Shown piece by piece: positions 43,318 through 52,529 of a DNA stretch of 64,000 nt (position 1 is its first letter; every line of letters starts with the position of its first letter). Where the stretch lies: contig NZ_JAPCZF010000002.1 of the NCBI RefSeq assembly GCF_025938095.1, positions 62,001 through 126,000 on the forward strand, given 5' to 3'. The notes beneath the pieces were generated by a model. That model was not told the origin of the DNA, ran no database searches, and saw nothing but the letters and a program-made list of their open reading frames with translations. A program made the position numbers and the translations under genes. Origin of the DNA: Novosphingobium sp. JCM 18896. Its GTDB lineage: Bacteria > Pseudomonadota > Alphaproteobacteria > Sphingomonadales > Sphingomonadaceae.

Positions 43318-45345
43318 ATGCCCGCAGCCTATCTGCCAGAAACCTTCGAAAGTGCACCGACCGAGAGCCAAGCCGACGTCATCGAAGTGATCGGCGCCCG
43401 GGGCGAAGAATCCGAGAAAATCGACAGGCGGACCTTCCAGATCCAGCAAACACCGCACTCGATCCAGAAAGACGCGGTCCAGTTGCTCCGGGGGCTGCCC
43501 GCCATCACCGTCACGCCCGACGACCGGATCCTGCTACTGGGCGCTGGCAATGCCAACATCTACATAAACGGTCGCCCCTATATCGGCGACGCGAAACAAT
43601 ATCTGCGCACCCTCCACGGCAGCGACATCGACCGTATCGAAGTCATTACCAATCCCTCCGCCCAGTTCTCGGCGGAAGGGACCGGCGGCATCATAAACGT
43701 GGTGCTGCGCAAGAACGAGACCGCCGGTACATCGGGCAACGCCAGCCTTCAGTCGTCGAGCTATGGATATAGCCTCGTCGACACGACCATAAACTACAAG
43801 CGGGGGAAATGGGCCTACGAGGTCAAGGCGGGTGGGAACGTCGGCACCATGGTGCGCACGACCTACCGGAAGCTGCGAACGGTCGAAACGACAAGCGGCG
43901 GCCCGGCGACCGTGAATTCCGAAAACGGACAGTTCACCTATGACGGCGTCGTGGGTCGCCTCAGCGGCAGGGTGACCTACGATCTCGATCCCAAGACCAC
44001 CGTCTCCGCTCACCTGGGCGGCGGCGGCGGCCACGACATCGTGACGAACAAGGGGCGATACCTGGGCCTCACCGCGGATTTCCCGTCGTTCTACGAACAC
44101 CGGAGCATGAGCAGCCTCGGCAGCTATGTGACCGGCGATTTCAGCATCCTCCATCGCGGGAAGGCCAAAGGCGAAACGCTCAGCCTGTCTGCGCAGTTCT
44201 ACGGCAATCCTCAGGTACTGGATACGACCGACGCGCTTTTCAGCGACGGCCGGCTCTTTCGCACCATCGTCAGCAAACCCTCCTATTCGGTCGATGCCCA
44301 GATCGATTGGAAGCGACCGATCCGCGGAGGCCAGATCCTGTCGGTCGGCAGCACCTGGCGCCTCGACGGCACCACTCAGAATTATCAGTTCACGAGCAGT
44401 AACGCCGGCGGCTCGCTGGGGCCGGACACCGTCGATGCCTATAACGGATCCAACAGCACGATCGCGACCTATGCCACGTTCCAACGCCCGCTGGGAAAGA
44501 TCATCCTGACGCCCGGCCTGCGGTGGGAGCACAACACCCGACGCATTTCGAGCCCGGGGACGGCTGACCTAGTCATCAATCGCTCGGATCTGTTCCCGAC
44601 CTTCCACGTCAAGCGCTCGTTCGGCACGAAACTGGATTTGAGTGCGAGCTACAGCAGGCGGATCGAAAGGGCGCGGCTCGAAATCCTGCGTCCCTATGGC
44701 CTGGTCGAGGACCCCGTCACGATATTCCAGGGCAACCCTGAACTCAAAGATCAGAGCACCCACGCCTATGAGCTGAGCTTGCAATTTCGATCGGGCAAGC
44801 TCCAGGCCGGAGTGGTCGCCTATTGGCGCGATACCAGCGATCTATGGAGCAGAACCTATACCGTCGATCCGTCAGGAACGGTCGTCTACCGCTATGTGAA
44901 TGCCGGCAGCCGCCGCAACACCGGCGCTCAGTTCGACATCAGTTCGCCGCTCAATCGCCGCCTCAAGGTCAGCGCGAGCGTCAATCTGTTCAATCAGCGG
45001 AACCCCGTCGATGCGCTCACCAGCCCGCGGGTTCAAAGCGACTTACGCTACACGACCAACGGTACGCTCGAGTGGACACTGCCCGATCGGGGCAGCGTGC
45101 CCGGCGACGTGGCTCAGATCCAGTGGTCTTACAACAGCGCTTCGCGCGACTACCAGGTCACCGAGCTGGCTTGGACGGAGGCGAGCTTGTCCTACACCCA
45201 CAGCTTCGGCCGGACGCTGTCGTTATCGGCAACCTTCCGCTCTCCCCGCCTCACGCGACAGCGCCTGATCGCGCCATCTGCCCAGGAAGCGATCTCGCGG
45301 CGACGGACACCCGAAATACAACTCAAGCTTCTCAAGTCGCTCTGA
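43318..45345 (+). CDS. Outer-membrane beta-barrel / TonB receptor-like protein lacking a signal peptide
   Basis: 675 aa. It resembles the outer-membrane beta-barrel family (OMP_b-brl_3): plug region with DVIEVIGARGEE, LLRGLPAITVTPDDRILLLG and FSAEGTGGIINVVLRK, then a long barrel. The N-terminus starts MPAAYLPETF directly at the plug, with no hydrophobic signal. The frame closes with a TAG at 43288-43290, and no other start codon lies in between. So export is not explained and the 5' end may be lost. Codon use is less GC-biased than its neighbours (many ATA, AAA, TAT codons), hinting at transfer. Confidence 0.72.
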   Translation: MPAAYLPETFESAPTESQADVIEVIGARGEESEKIDRRTFQIQQTPHSIQKDAVQLLRGLPAITVTPDDRILLLGAGNANIYINGRPYIGDAKQYLRTLHGSDIDRIEVITNPSAQFSAEGTGGIINVVLRKNETAGTSGNASLQSSSYGYSLVDTTINYKRGKWAYEVKAGGNVGTMVRTTYRKLRTVETTSGGPATVNSENGQFTYDGVVGRLSGRVTYDLDPKTTVSAHLGGGGGHDIVTNKGRYLGLTADFPSFYEHRSMSSLGSYVTGDFSILHRGKAKGETLSLSAQFYGNPQVLDTTDALFSDGRLFRTIVSKPSYSVDAQIDWKRPIRGGQILSVGSTWRLDGTTQNYQFTSSNAGGSLGPDTVDAYNGSNSTIATYATFQRPLGKIILTPGLRWEHNTRRISSPGTADLVINRSDLFPTFHVKRSFGTKLDLSASYSRRIERARLEILRPYGLVEDPVTIFQGNPELKDQSTHAYELSLQFRSGKLQAGVVAYWRDTSDLWSRTYTVDPSGTVVYRYVNAGSRRNTGAQFDISSPLNRRLKVSASVNLFNQRNPVDALTSPRVQSDLRYTTNGTLEWTLPDRGSVPGDVAQIQWSYNSASRDYQVTELAWTEASLSYTHSFGRTLSLSATFRSPRLTRQRLIAPSAQEAISRRRTPEIQLKLLKSL

Positions 45346-45393
45346 GACGCGGGCTTATCGAGCTTTCCAGAGCAACAAGGGACTGGCCCGCCC

Positions 45394-46068
45394 TCAGGCC
45401 TCACCCAGTTCCAGCGCTTCGCTGTGTTCGAGCAGGCCGATGTGCGTGCGGCGGATGTGCGCGGCCAAGATGCGCGGGGCGAGGTCGATCTCGCGCCGCT
45501 GGATCGCGCCGAACAGCAGGTCGCGCTCGGCGCGCATGACTTCGAGCAGTTCGGCGTTCTGCAGCACGACCACGGCATAGGCGCGGCGGTAATGGTGCGT
45601 CGTGTCCCACAGCCGCTCGACGATCTGCGCGAGCAACGGCACCTGGTGGCCACGAAACGCGGTCCAGTGGAAGTCGCGCGCGAGCGGCATGTAGTCGTCG
45701 GCATGGGTCACGCGTTCGAGCCGCGCCTTGGTCTCGGCCATGGCCGCGAAATCGGCCTCGGTGAGGTTGGGGATCGACTCCGCCAGCAGCATCGGCTCGA
45801 GCATTTCACGGATCTGATACGACAGCTCCATGTCGCGCAGACCGAGGCTCGCGACGCGCGCACCGGCATTGGCCTTGAGCGAGACCAGGCCGCGCGTCTC
45901 GAGGATGCGGAGTGCGTCGCGGACCGGGATGCGGCTGAGATTGAGCTCGCTCGCCAGTTCGTCCTGCTTGATGCGGTCGCCCGGCTTCAACTGCCCCGTG
46001 AGGATGCGCTCGGCGACGACGTCGGCGACGCGCTGGCTGGCAACGGGGGACTGCTCGGATCGCTTCAT
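45394..46068 (-). CDS. GntR/FCD family transcriptional regulator
   Basis: 224 aa. Winged-HTH at about 10-75 (LKPGDRIKQDELASELNLS then RIPVRDALRILETRGLV), followed by the all-helical FCD ligand domain with D/H metal-site residues (DFHWTAF, TTHHYRRAY, HIRRTHIGL). FCD regulators usually sense a carboxylic acid or metal-carboxylate and repress an adjacent operon. ATG 46068; it is divergent from the monooxygenase gene, its likely target. The 218-bp intergenic region contains no clear GntR-type palindrome. Confidence 0.88.
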   Translation of the reverse strand: MKRSEQSPVASQRVADVVAERILTGQLKPGDRIKQDELASELNLSRIPVRDALRILETRGLVSLKANAGARVASLGLRDMELSYQIREMLEPMLLAESIPNLTEADFAAMAETKARLERVTHADDYMPLARDFHWTAFRGHQVPLLAQIVERLWDTTHHYRRAYAVVVLQNAELLEVMRAERDLLFGAIQRREIDLAPRILAAHIRRTHIGLLEHSEALELGEA

Positions 46069-46286
46069 CTCGGCTCCGCTTTGGCGACAGGATCGTGACC
46101 TAGCCCGTATTTCGCTGTTTGACCAACTCTCATGCCGCCCCGGACTTGCCTCGCGCCGCGGCCCTGCTTGACCTTGCTCCAGCGCCGGCACGATGCCCAT
46201 AAAGAATGAACACGAGCTATTGCAATATGTCCAGCAGCGGCTAGTGCCATGTGCGAGAGCCGTCCGAATTCGCGAGCTGGATCGAC

Positions 46287-48239
46287 ATGACAAGCAATCC
46301 CGATTCCCATGCCTTCCAGGATCTCGTGGCAAGCCCGCCCGAGGTGCTCGAAGCCCATCTCGCCGCGCTCGATCCCGTGCCGCTGCTGCTGGTCTACACG
46401 CATCTGTCGGGCGACGAATCGCTGCTCGAAGAGTTCCGTCCGCATATCAAGGGCGCATGGTCCTTCGAGGCCGAAGTGCCCGAGGATCTGCAGGCCGAAC
46501 TGCGCTCGAAGATCACCGCGACCTTCCACGACTACGCCCGGAACCGCCGCCCGCTGCCGCCCGCACCCGATGCCGGAATGCTCCAGCGCATGTGCGACGT
46601 CGCCGTCGGCCAGGAGGTCCCGCCCGAATATCTGCCGATGGTGCTCGAGGAGCTGAACTTCGGCACGGGCGACGCCAAGTCGGTAGCCTGGCGCAAGCCC
46701 GTCCCGCCGGTGGTGATGGATGGCTATCACGTTCTCGTGATTGGCGCCGGCTATTCGGGGCTCGCCATGGCGATCAAGCTCAAGGAAGCCGGCATTCCCT
46801 TCACCGTCATCGAGAAGAACGACGACGTCGGCGGGACCTGGTACGAGAACAGCTACCCCGGCGTCGCGGTCGACACGCCCAACCACTTCTACTCCTACTC
46901 CTTCCGCACCTCGTCCGACTGGGACCACTATTTCGCCCAGGGACCGGAGATCATCGAGTACATCCGCACGGTCTACCGCGAGGCGGACTTGGCCGATCAC
47001 ATGCGCTTCGAACAGGAAGTCGTGCGCGCCGCCTGGAACGAGGCGGACCAGCGCTGGGCCGTGACGATCCGGGACAAAGACGGCTCGGAATACGAGATGA
47101 AGGTCAATGCGCTGATCAGCGGCACGGGCCTGCTCAACCGTCCGTCGATCCCCGACATTCCCGGGCTCGACGATTTCCAAGGGCCGAAGTTCCACTCGTC
47201 GCGCTGGGACCATTCGATCGACCTCACCGGCAAGACCGTCGTCCAGATCGGCACCGGCGCCAGTGGCATGCAGCTCGGCCCCAAGGTCGCAGAGATCGCC
47301 AAGCACCTGACGATCTTCCAGCGCTCGCCGCACTGGGCGCGGCACAACCCGCTGCTCTATGCCAAGGTCAGCGACGGGCTCAAATGGGGGCTCGAGCACG
47401 TCCCGTTCTACACCAAGTGGTGGCGCTTCCAGCTGCTCTACGCGACCTCGGACGGGATGCTGCCGCACCTGCGCAAGGATCCGAACTGGCCCGAGCCCGA
47501 AACCTCGCTCAACGCCTTCAACAAGGCGATCCGCGAGCAGCTGATCGCGCACATGCGCGAGCAGCTGAAAGGCGACGAGGAACTGCTGGCCAAGGTCACG
47601 CCGAGCTTCCCGCCCTATGGCAAGCGCATGCTCCGCGACAGCAACTGGTTCTCCGCGCTGACCCGCGACAATGTCGAACTCGTCACCGGCTCGGTAAAGC
47701 AGGTCACCGCGACCGGCGTGGTCGACAAGGATGGCGTCGAGCATCCGGCCGAAGTCCTGATCCTCGCGACGGGCTTCAAGGCCCAGGCGCCGCTCTACCC
47801 GATGGAGATCGTCGGCACCGACGGATCGCTGCGCGACAAATGGGGCGACGACGATCCGCGCGCGCACCTGGGCATCACCGTGCCCGGTTTCCCCAACCTG
47901 TTCATCCTCTACGGCCCCGGCACCAACGGCGGCCACGGCGGCAGCGCGGTGTTCAACTCCGAATGCCAGGTCCGCTACACGATGCTGGCGCTGCGCGAGT
48001 TGATCGAACGCGAGGCGAGCAGCCTCGAGGTCCGCCGCGAGCCGTTCGAGGCCTATCAGGCCGAGTTCGACGCCGAGCACGAGAAGCTGGTCTGGACCCA
48101 TCCGGGCGTGAACAACTGGTACAAGAACAAGGCCGGCCGCGTCGTGACCAACAATCCCTGGCGACTCTCGCGCTACCGCAACATGACCGCCACGTTCGAC
48201 ACCGACGAATACGAGATCAAGACGGGAGCGGAGGCATGA
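46287..48239 (+). CDS. Flavin-dependent monooxygenase, Baeyer-Villiger type (HAPMO-like)
   Basis: 650 aa. An N-terminal helical extension of about 140 residues precedes the FAD Rossmann motif GAGYSG (near 152) and the Baeyer-Villiger fingerprint FQGPKFHSSRWD (near 296, FxGxxxHxxxW). The NADPH motif GTGASG is near 322. The extension and length resemble 4-hydroxyacetophenone monooxygenase. It would insert oxygen next to a ketone to give an ester or lactone. ATG 46287 is chosen; a GTG at 46251 is possible. The stop overlaps the next ATG. Confidence 0.88.
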   Translation: MTSNPDSHAFQDLVASPPEVLEAHLAALDPVPLLLVYTHLSGDESLLEEFRPHIKGAWSFEAEVPEDLQAELRSKITATFHDYARNRRPLPPAPDAGMLQRMCDVAVGQEVPPEYLPMVLEELNFGTGDAKSVAWRKPVPPVVMDGYHVLVIGAGYSGLAMAIKLKEAGIPFTVIEKNDDVGGTWYENSYPGVAVDTPNHFYSYSFRTSSDWDHYFAQGPEIIEYIRTVYREADLADHMRFEQEVVRAAWNEADQRWAVTIRDKDGSEYEMKVNALISGTGLLNRPSIPDIPGLDDFQGPKFHSSRWDHSIDLTGKTVVQIGTGASGMQLGPKVAEIAKHLTIFQRSPHWARHNPLLYAKVSDGLKWGLEHVPFYTKWWRFQLLYATSDGMLPHLRKDPNWPEPETSLNAFNKAIREQLIAHMREQLKGDEELLAKVTPSFPPYGKRMLRDSNWFSALTRDNVELVTGSVKQVTATGVVDKDGVEHPAEVLILATGFKAQAPLYPMEIVGTDGSLRDKWGDDDPRAHLGITVPGFPNLFILYGPGTNGGHGGSAVFNSECQVRYTMLALRELIEREASSLEVRREPFEAYQAEFDAEHEKLVWTHPGVNNWYKNKAGRVVTNNPWRLSRYRNMTATFDTDEYEIKTGAEA

Positions 48240-50326
48240 GCCTGGACGCCCTGCTGAGCCCGAAGTCGATCGCAGTGGTCGGCGCTTCGGACAATCCCAA
48301 GCGGATCGGCGGCGTGCCGGTCGACCTGCTCAAGCGCGCGGGCTTCGCGCGGCTCTATCCGGTCAATCCGAAGAACGCGACGGTCCAGGGCCTGACCGCC
48401 TATGCCGACATCGAGTCCGTGCCCGAAGTGGTCGATCTCGTCATCGTCGCGCTCTCGGCCGAGGCCACGCTGCCCTATCTCGAACGCTGCCACGCGCTGG
48501 GCATTCCCGCGGCGCTGGTCTTCGCCTCGGGCTATGCCGAGACCAACGAGCCCGAAGGCCTGGCCCGGCAGGAGGCGCTGACCGCCTTCGCGCGAGCCAG
48601 CGGCATGAAGATCGCCGGCCCGAACGCCATGGGCAACGCGAACTTCTCGGCCGGCGTGTTCACCACCTTCGGACAGTCGTTCCAGCCCGGCGAGCCCGCA
48701 GGCGCGACCGCGCTCGTCACCCAGAGCGGCAACATGTGCGCGACCGTGTTCCGTCTGGCCCGCCGCGCCGGCGTGACCTTCAGCCAGGTGATCAACACCG
48801 GCAACGAGGCCAGCGTCGAGCTCAGCGACTATCTCGAGCACCTCGCCGACGATCCTGCCACCAGCTCGGCGCTCTGCTACATCGAGGAACTGCGCAACGG
48901 ACCGAAGTTCCTCGCCGCCGCGGCGAAGTTCCGCGCGGCGGGCAAGCTGCTCGCGGTCTACAAGGTCGGCGCCTCGGAAAAGGGCGCCGAAGCGACACGC
49001 TCGCACACCGCGGCGCTCGCTGGAGACAGCGCCGCATACGACGCCGCCTTTGCGCGCGCCGGGGTGGCGCGGGCGGGCGAACTGTCGGTGCTGGCAGACC
49101 TCGCCTATCTGCACGGGCTCGGTGGCAAGATCGGCGGCAGCAATTGCGCGATCCTGTCGATCTCGGGCGCGGCCGGCGCAATCCTGGCCGATGCGCTGGC
49201 ACTGAACGGCGCCGAAGTGCCCAGCCTGCCCGCCCAGTTGCAGGCCGCGCTCAGCGAACAGATTCCGGGCCATTCGATGGTCTCGAACCCGATCGACATG
49301 ACCGGCAACATCGTCAATTCGAACGACTTCCTCAGCGAATGCATCCGCCTCGCGCTGAGCCCCGACGACATCGACCTGCTGCTGCTCTACACCCCGGGCG
49401 CCTTCCTTGCGCTCGACCAGGTCGAGAAAGCCGCTGCGGCCAGCAACAAGGCGATCGTCGTGATCGACACCTTCGCCATGGCCGATCGCGATCGGCTGGC
49501 GGCCGCAGGCATCGGCTACTTCGACGACTTCGACCGCGCCGCGCGGGCGATCGCCGCCTATGGCGCGTGGAAGAAGGCCGGCGGCGCCACGGTCGCCTCT
49601 CCCAAGCCCAAGGCGAATTGGCCCGTCCTCCCGGCCGATCGCAACGCCCTGTCCGAAACCGAAGGCAAGGACGCGCTTGCCGCTTTCGGCGTGCCCGTGG
49701 TCCACGACGCGCTGGTGCAGACCGCAGCCGAGGCGCGCGAGGCAGCCGAGAAGATCGGCTATCCGCTCGTCGCCAAGCTCGTCAGCCCGGACATCGCGCA
49801 CAAGACCGAGCACGGCCTCATCCGGCTTGGCCTCGAAGACGCCGATGCCGTGGCCCTGGCCTTCCGGCAAATGATGACGAAGGCCCTGTCGATGTCGGGA
49901 GTCCGCATCGAGGGCGTCACCCTGGAACCCATGCTCCAGGGCGGGGTCGAGATCCTGGCCGGGGTCACCCGTGATCCCGTGTTCGGCTGGATGCTGACGG
50001 TCGGGCTCGGCGGGGTTTGGACCGAGCTGATGCAGGACGCCACCCACGCGCTGCTACCCGTCGACGCCGCACAGGCCGAGGCCATGCTGCGCAGCCTCAA
50101 GGGGTTCAAGCTGCTCGATGGCTATCGCGGCGCGCCCAGGGCCGACGTCGCCGCCGCCGCCAAAGCTATCGCGGCACTGGGCGAAGCCGTGCTCGCGGGC
50201 GGCGAGCGCCTGCGCGAGGTCGAGATCAATCCGCTGCTGGTCCTGCCCGAAGGGAAAGGCGCGGTTGCGGTCGATGCGCTGGTGCTGCTCAATGAGGCCG
50301 AAGCCAAAGTGGAGGAGCCGGCATGA
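48236..50326 (+). CDS. Acyl-CoA synthetase, ADP/NDP-forming
   Basis: 696 aa single-chain enzyme with CoA-binding domain (about 5-130, AVVGASDNPKRIGG), succinyl-CoA-synthetase-like domains with the phospho-His segment RSHTAALAGD near 260, and an ATP-grasp domain (about 470-690, ending VEINPLLVLP). It interconverts acid plus CoA with acyl-CoA and ADP, running either way. It overlaps the monooxygenase by 4 bp, suggesting it handles the acid released after ester cleavage. It overlaps the next gene by 4 bp as well. Confidence 0.9.
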   Translation: MSLDALLSPKSIAVVGASDNPKRIGGVPVDLLKRAGFARLYPVNPKNATVQGLTAYADIESVPEVVDLVIVALSAEATLPYLERCHALGIPAALVFASGYAETNEPEGLARQEALTAFARASGMKIAGPNAMGNANFSAGVFTTFGQSFQPGEPAGATALVTQSGNMCATVFRLARRAGVTFSQVINTGNEASVELSDYLEHLADDPATSSALCYIEELRNGPKFLAAAAKFRAAGKLLAVYKVGASEKGAEATRSHTAALAGDSAAYDAAFARAGVARAGELSVLADLAYLHGLGGKIGGSNCAILSISGAAGAILADALALNGAEVPSLPAQLQAALSEQIPGHSMVSNPIDMTGNIVNSNDFLSECIRLALSPDDIDLLLLYTPGAFLALDQVEKAAAASNKAIVVIDTFAMADRDRLAAAGIGYFDDFDRAARAIAAYGAWKKAGGATVASPKPKANWPVLPADRNALSETEGKDALAAFGVPVVHDALVQTAAEAREAAEKIGYPLVAKLVSPDIAHKTEHGLIRLGLEDADAVALAFRQMMTKALSMSGVRIEGVTLEPMLQGGVEILAGVTRDPVFGWMLTVGLGGVWTELMQDATHALLPVDAAQAEAMLRSLKGFKLLDGYRGAPRADVAAAAKAIAALGEAVLAGGERLREVEINPLLVLPEGKGAVAVDALVLLNEAEAKVEEPA

Positions 50327-51222
50327 GCGACGATCTGGTCCAGCCGCAGAAGGTCGACATCGTCTACGAGACCGAGGAGCCCGTGCTCTATGAGGTGATG
50401 GACGGCGTCGCCTGGATCACGATGAACCGCCCGCAGTTCAACAATGCCCAGAACGGGCAGATGACCTATGCGCTCGACGACATGTTCCGCCGCGCGACCA
50501 ACGACGACGCGGTACGCGCGATCGTCCTCGCCGGTAATGGCAAGCACTTCTCCGCGGGCCACGACATCGGCACGCCGGGTCGCGACCTGCACCACGAGTT
50601 CGACAAGCGCGAGATTCTGCCCGGCCACACCAACAAGCCCGCGGCCGAGCTGCTCTATACGCGCGAGCAGGAACAGTACCTCGGCATGTGTCGCCGCTGG
50701 CGCGACATTCCCAAGCCGACCATTGCGATGGTCCAGGGCGCGTGCATCGCCGGCGGGCTGATGCTGGCCTGGATCTGCGATCTGATCGTCGCCAGCGAAG
50801 ACGCCTTCTTCCAGGACCCGGTGAACCCGCTGATGGGCATCCCCGGGGTCGAATATTTCGCCCACGCCTATGAATTGCCGCCACGCGTCGCCAAGGAATT
50901 CCTGTTGCTGGGCGAGCGGATGAAGGCACAGCGGGCATACGACTTCGGCATGGTCAACAAGGTCGTCCCGCGCGAGGAACTGCGCGAGGCGACCGAGGCC
51001 TGGGCGAAGAAGCTCGCCGGCCAGGGCCGCCTCGGCAACTGGCTGACCAAGCAGGCGGTCAACCACGTCGAGGAACTGCGCGGCAAGCGCGCGGCGATGG
51101 ATGCCGTGTTCCACATGCACCACTTCGCCCACGCCCAGAACGATCTCGTCACCGGCAGTTCGATCGGCGGGGTCAGCGGCAAGTCGGCGGCGGCGGCGAA
51201 CAAGAAGGATGCAGGGGAATGA
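50323..51222 (+). CDS. Crotonase-family protein lacking both catalytic glutamates
   Basis: 299 aa crotonase fold with oxyanion segments FSAGHDIG and GACIAGGLMLAW. At the positions of rat hydratase Glu144 and Glu164 it has Met and Val (AGGLMLA; DPVNPLMGIPG), so it should not be a classical enoyl-CoA hydratase. An insertion of about 35 residues after the first oxyanion loop (REILPGHTNKPAAELLY) would cover the active site. It may be a hydrolase, lyase or ring-cleaving crotonase. ATG overlaps the synthetase stop. Confidence 0.82.
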   Translation: MSDDLVQPQKVDIVYETEEPVLYEVMDGVAWITMNRPQFNNAQNGQMTYALDDMFRRATNDDAVRAIVLAGNGKHFSAGHDIGTPGRDLHHEFDKREILPGHTNKPAAELLYTREQEQYLGMCRRWRDIPKPTIAMVQGACIAGGLMLAWICDLIVASEDAFFQDPVNPLMGIPGVEYFAHAYELPPRVAKEFLLLGERMKAQRAYDFGMVNKVVPREELREATEAWAKKLAGQGRLGNWLTKQAVNHVEELRGKRAAMDAVFHMHHFAHAQNDLVTGSSIGGVSGKSAAAANKKDAGE

Positions 51223-51231
51223 GGAGCATGA

Positions 51232-51370
51232 AGATCCTCCCCCACCGGGGGAGGTGGCATCGCGCAGCGATGACGGAGGGGGCGCGGACCACCGCCAACC
51301 TCACGCATGCCCTCGCCCCCTCCACCACCGGCTTCGCCGGCGGCCCCCCTCCCCCGGTGGGGGAGGATCT
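51232..51370. repeat. Intergenic inverted repeat, family B, copy 2
   Basis: Perfect 23-bp outer arms (51232-51254, 51348-51370) with internal CCTCCCCC/GGGGGAGG hairpins. The interior shares GGTGGCATC, GATGACGGAGGGGG and CCCCTCCACCACC with the inverted copy at 30443. It fills nearly the whole gap between the crotonase and the acyl-CoA dehydrogenase, ending 6 bp before the latter's ATG. Confidence 0.82.
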
Positions 51371-51376
51371 GGAAGT

Positions 51377-52525
51377 ATGAACCTCGAATATACCCCCGAC
51401 CAGCGCGCCTTCCGCCAGGAAGTGCGCGAGTGGATGGAAGCGAACGTCCCGCGCGAGAAGCTGCCCTCGTTCGATCTCACCCGCGAAGGCTTCGAGGCGC
51501 ACCGCGACTGGGAGCGCAAGCTCAACGAAGGCCGCTGGGGGATGGTCACCTGGCCCGAAGAACTCGGCGGTCGCGGGCTCGACCTGATCCGCTGGCTGAT
51601 CTTCGAGGAGGAATACTACCGCGCGCAGGCGCCGACGCGGGTCAACCAGAACGGGATCTTCCTGCTCGGCCCGACCCTCATGGAATTCGGCACGCCCGCG
51701 CAGAAGGCACGCTTCCTGCCGCGCATGGCGGCGGGCGACGACATCTGGGCCCAGGCCTGGTCCGAGCCCGGCGCGGGCAGCGACCTGGCCGGCGTGCGCT
51801 CGACCTGCACCCGAGACGGCGACCACTACGTGCTCAGCGGCCAGAAGATCTGGTCAAGCCGCGCGGTCTTCGCCGACTGGGCCTTCGGCCTGTTCCGCGA
51901 ACCGGGCAGCGAGCGGCACAAGGGCATGAGCCTGATCCTGTTCCCGCTCGACGCCCCCGGCGTCACCCGCCGTCCGATCGAGCGGATGGACGGCGAGCAG
52001 GTCTTCGCCGAAGTGTTCCTCGACGAGGTCCGCGTGCCCGTGACCGACCGGCTCGGCGGCGAGGGTGAAGGCTGGAAGGTCTGCATGGCCACCGCCGGCT
52101 TCGAACGCGGCCTGCTGCTGCGCTCGCCCGCACGTTACCAGCATGCCGCGAGCAAGCTGATCGCGCTCTACCAGGCGAACAAGGACCGCCTGCCCGCCTC
52201 GATGGCGGAAAGAGTCGCGCAGAGCTGGATGGATGCCGACGCCTATGCCCTGGCGATCTATGCGATGTGTTCGCGCCTCGCCGCCGGCGGCACGATCGGG
52301 CTCGAGAGCTCGACCAACAAGATCTTCTGGTCCGAGCTCGACATGGCGCTCGCGCAGACCGCACTCGACATCCTGGGGCCCTATGCTGAATTGAGGGGTG
52401 CCGAACTGCCGGGCGAATGGCTCGACTACTGGGTCTTTGCGCTCGCCGGCCCGATCTACGCGGGCTCGAACGAGATCCAGCGCAACATCATCGCCGAGCG
52501 CATGCTCGGCCTGCCGAAAGGCTGA
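51377..52525 (+). CDS. Acyl-CoA dehydrogenase, catalytic-type subunit
   Basis: 382 aa. FAD-binding AWSEPGAGSDLAG near residue 130 and the C-terminal IYAGSNEIQRNIIAERML are visible. The Glu of the medium-chain YEGT motif is Ala; the likely base is the Glu of AGFERGLLL on helix G, as in isovaleryl-CoA dehydrogenase. ATG 51377 is preceded by GGAGG at 51362-51366, inside the right arm of a family B repeat. The next gene, 4 bp later, is a smaller dehydrogenase homologue, so a two-subunit enzyme is likely. Confidence 0.87.
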   Translation: MNLEYTPDQRAFRQEVREWMEANVPREKLPSFDLTREGFEAHRDWERKLNEGRWGMVTWPEELGGRGLDLIRWLIFEEEYYRAQAPTRVNQNGIFLLGPTLMEFGTPAQKARFLPRMAAGDDIWAQAWSEPGAGSDLAGVRSTCTRDGDHYVLSGQKIWSSRAVFADWAFGLFREPGSERHKGMSLILFPLDAPGVTRRPIERMDGEQVFAEVFLDEVRVPVTDRLGGEGEGWKVCMATAGFERGLLLRSPARYQHAASKLIALYQANKDRLPASMAERVAQSWMDADAYALAIYAMCSRLAAGGTIGLESSTNKIFWSELDMALAQTALDILGPYAELRGAELPGEWLDYWVFALAGPIYAGSNEIQRNIIAERMLGLPKG

Positions 52526-52529
52526 GCGA

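Noticed and set aside
43239..43772. Frame that might supply a missing signal peptide to the receptor-like gene by frameshift
   Set aside because: Its translation is Arg/Ser-rich with no hydrophobic core, so it cannot be the lost signal sequence.
46193..48235. Open frame without stops running through the whole monooxygenase gene and joining the acyl-CoA synthetase frame, suggesting one giant fusion protein
   Set aside because: It is out of frame with the clearly recognisable monooxygenase, has Arg/Pro-rich composition typical of GC-rich shadow frames, and the synthetase starts cleanly at ATG 48236.
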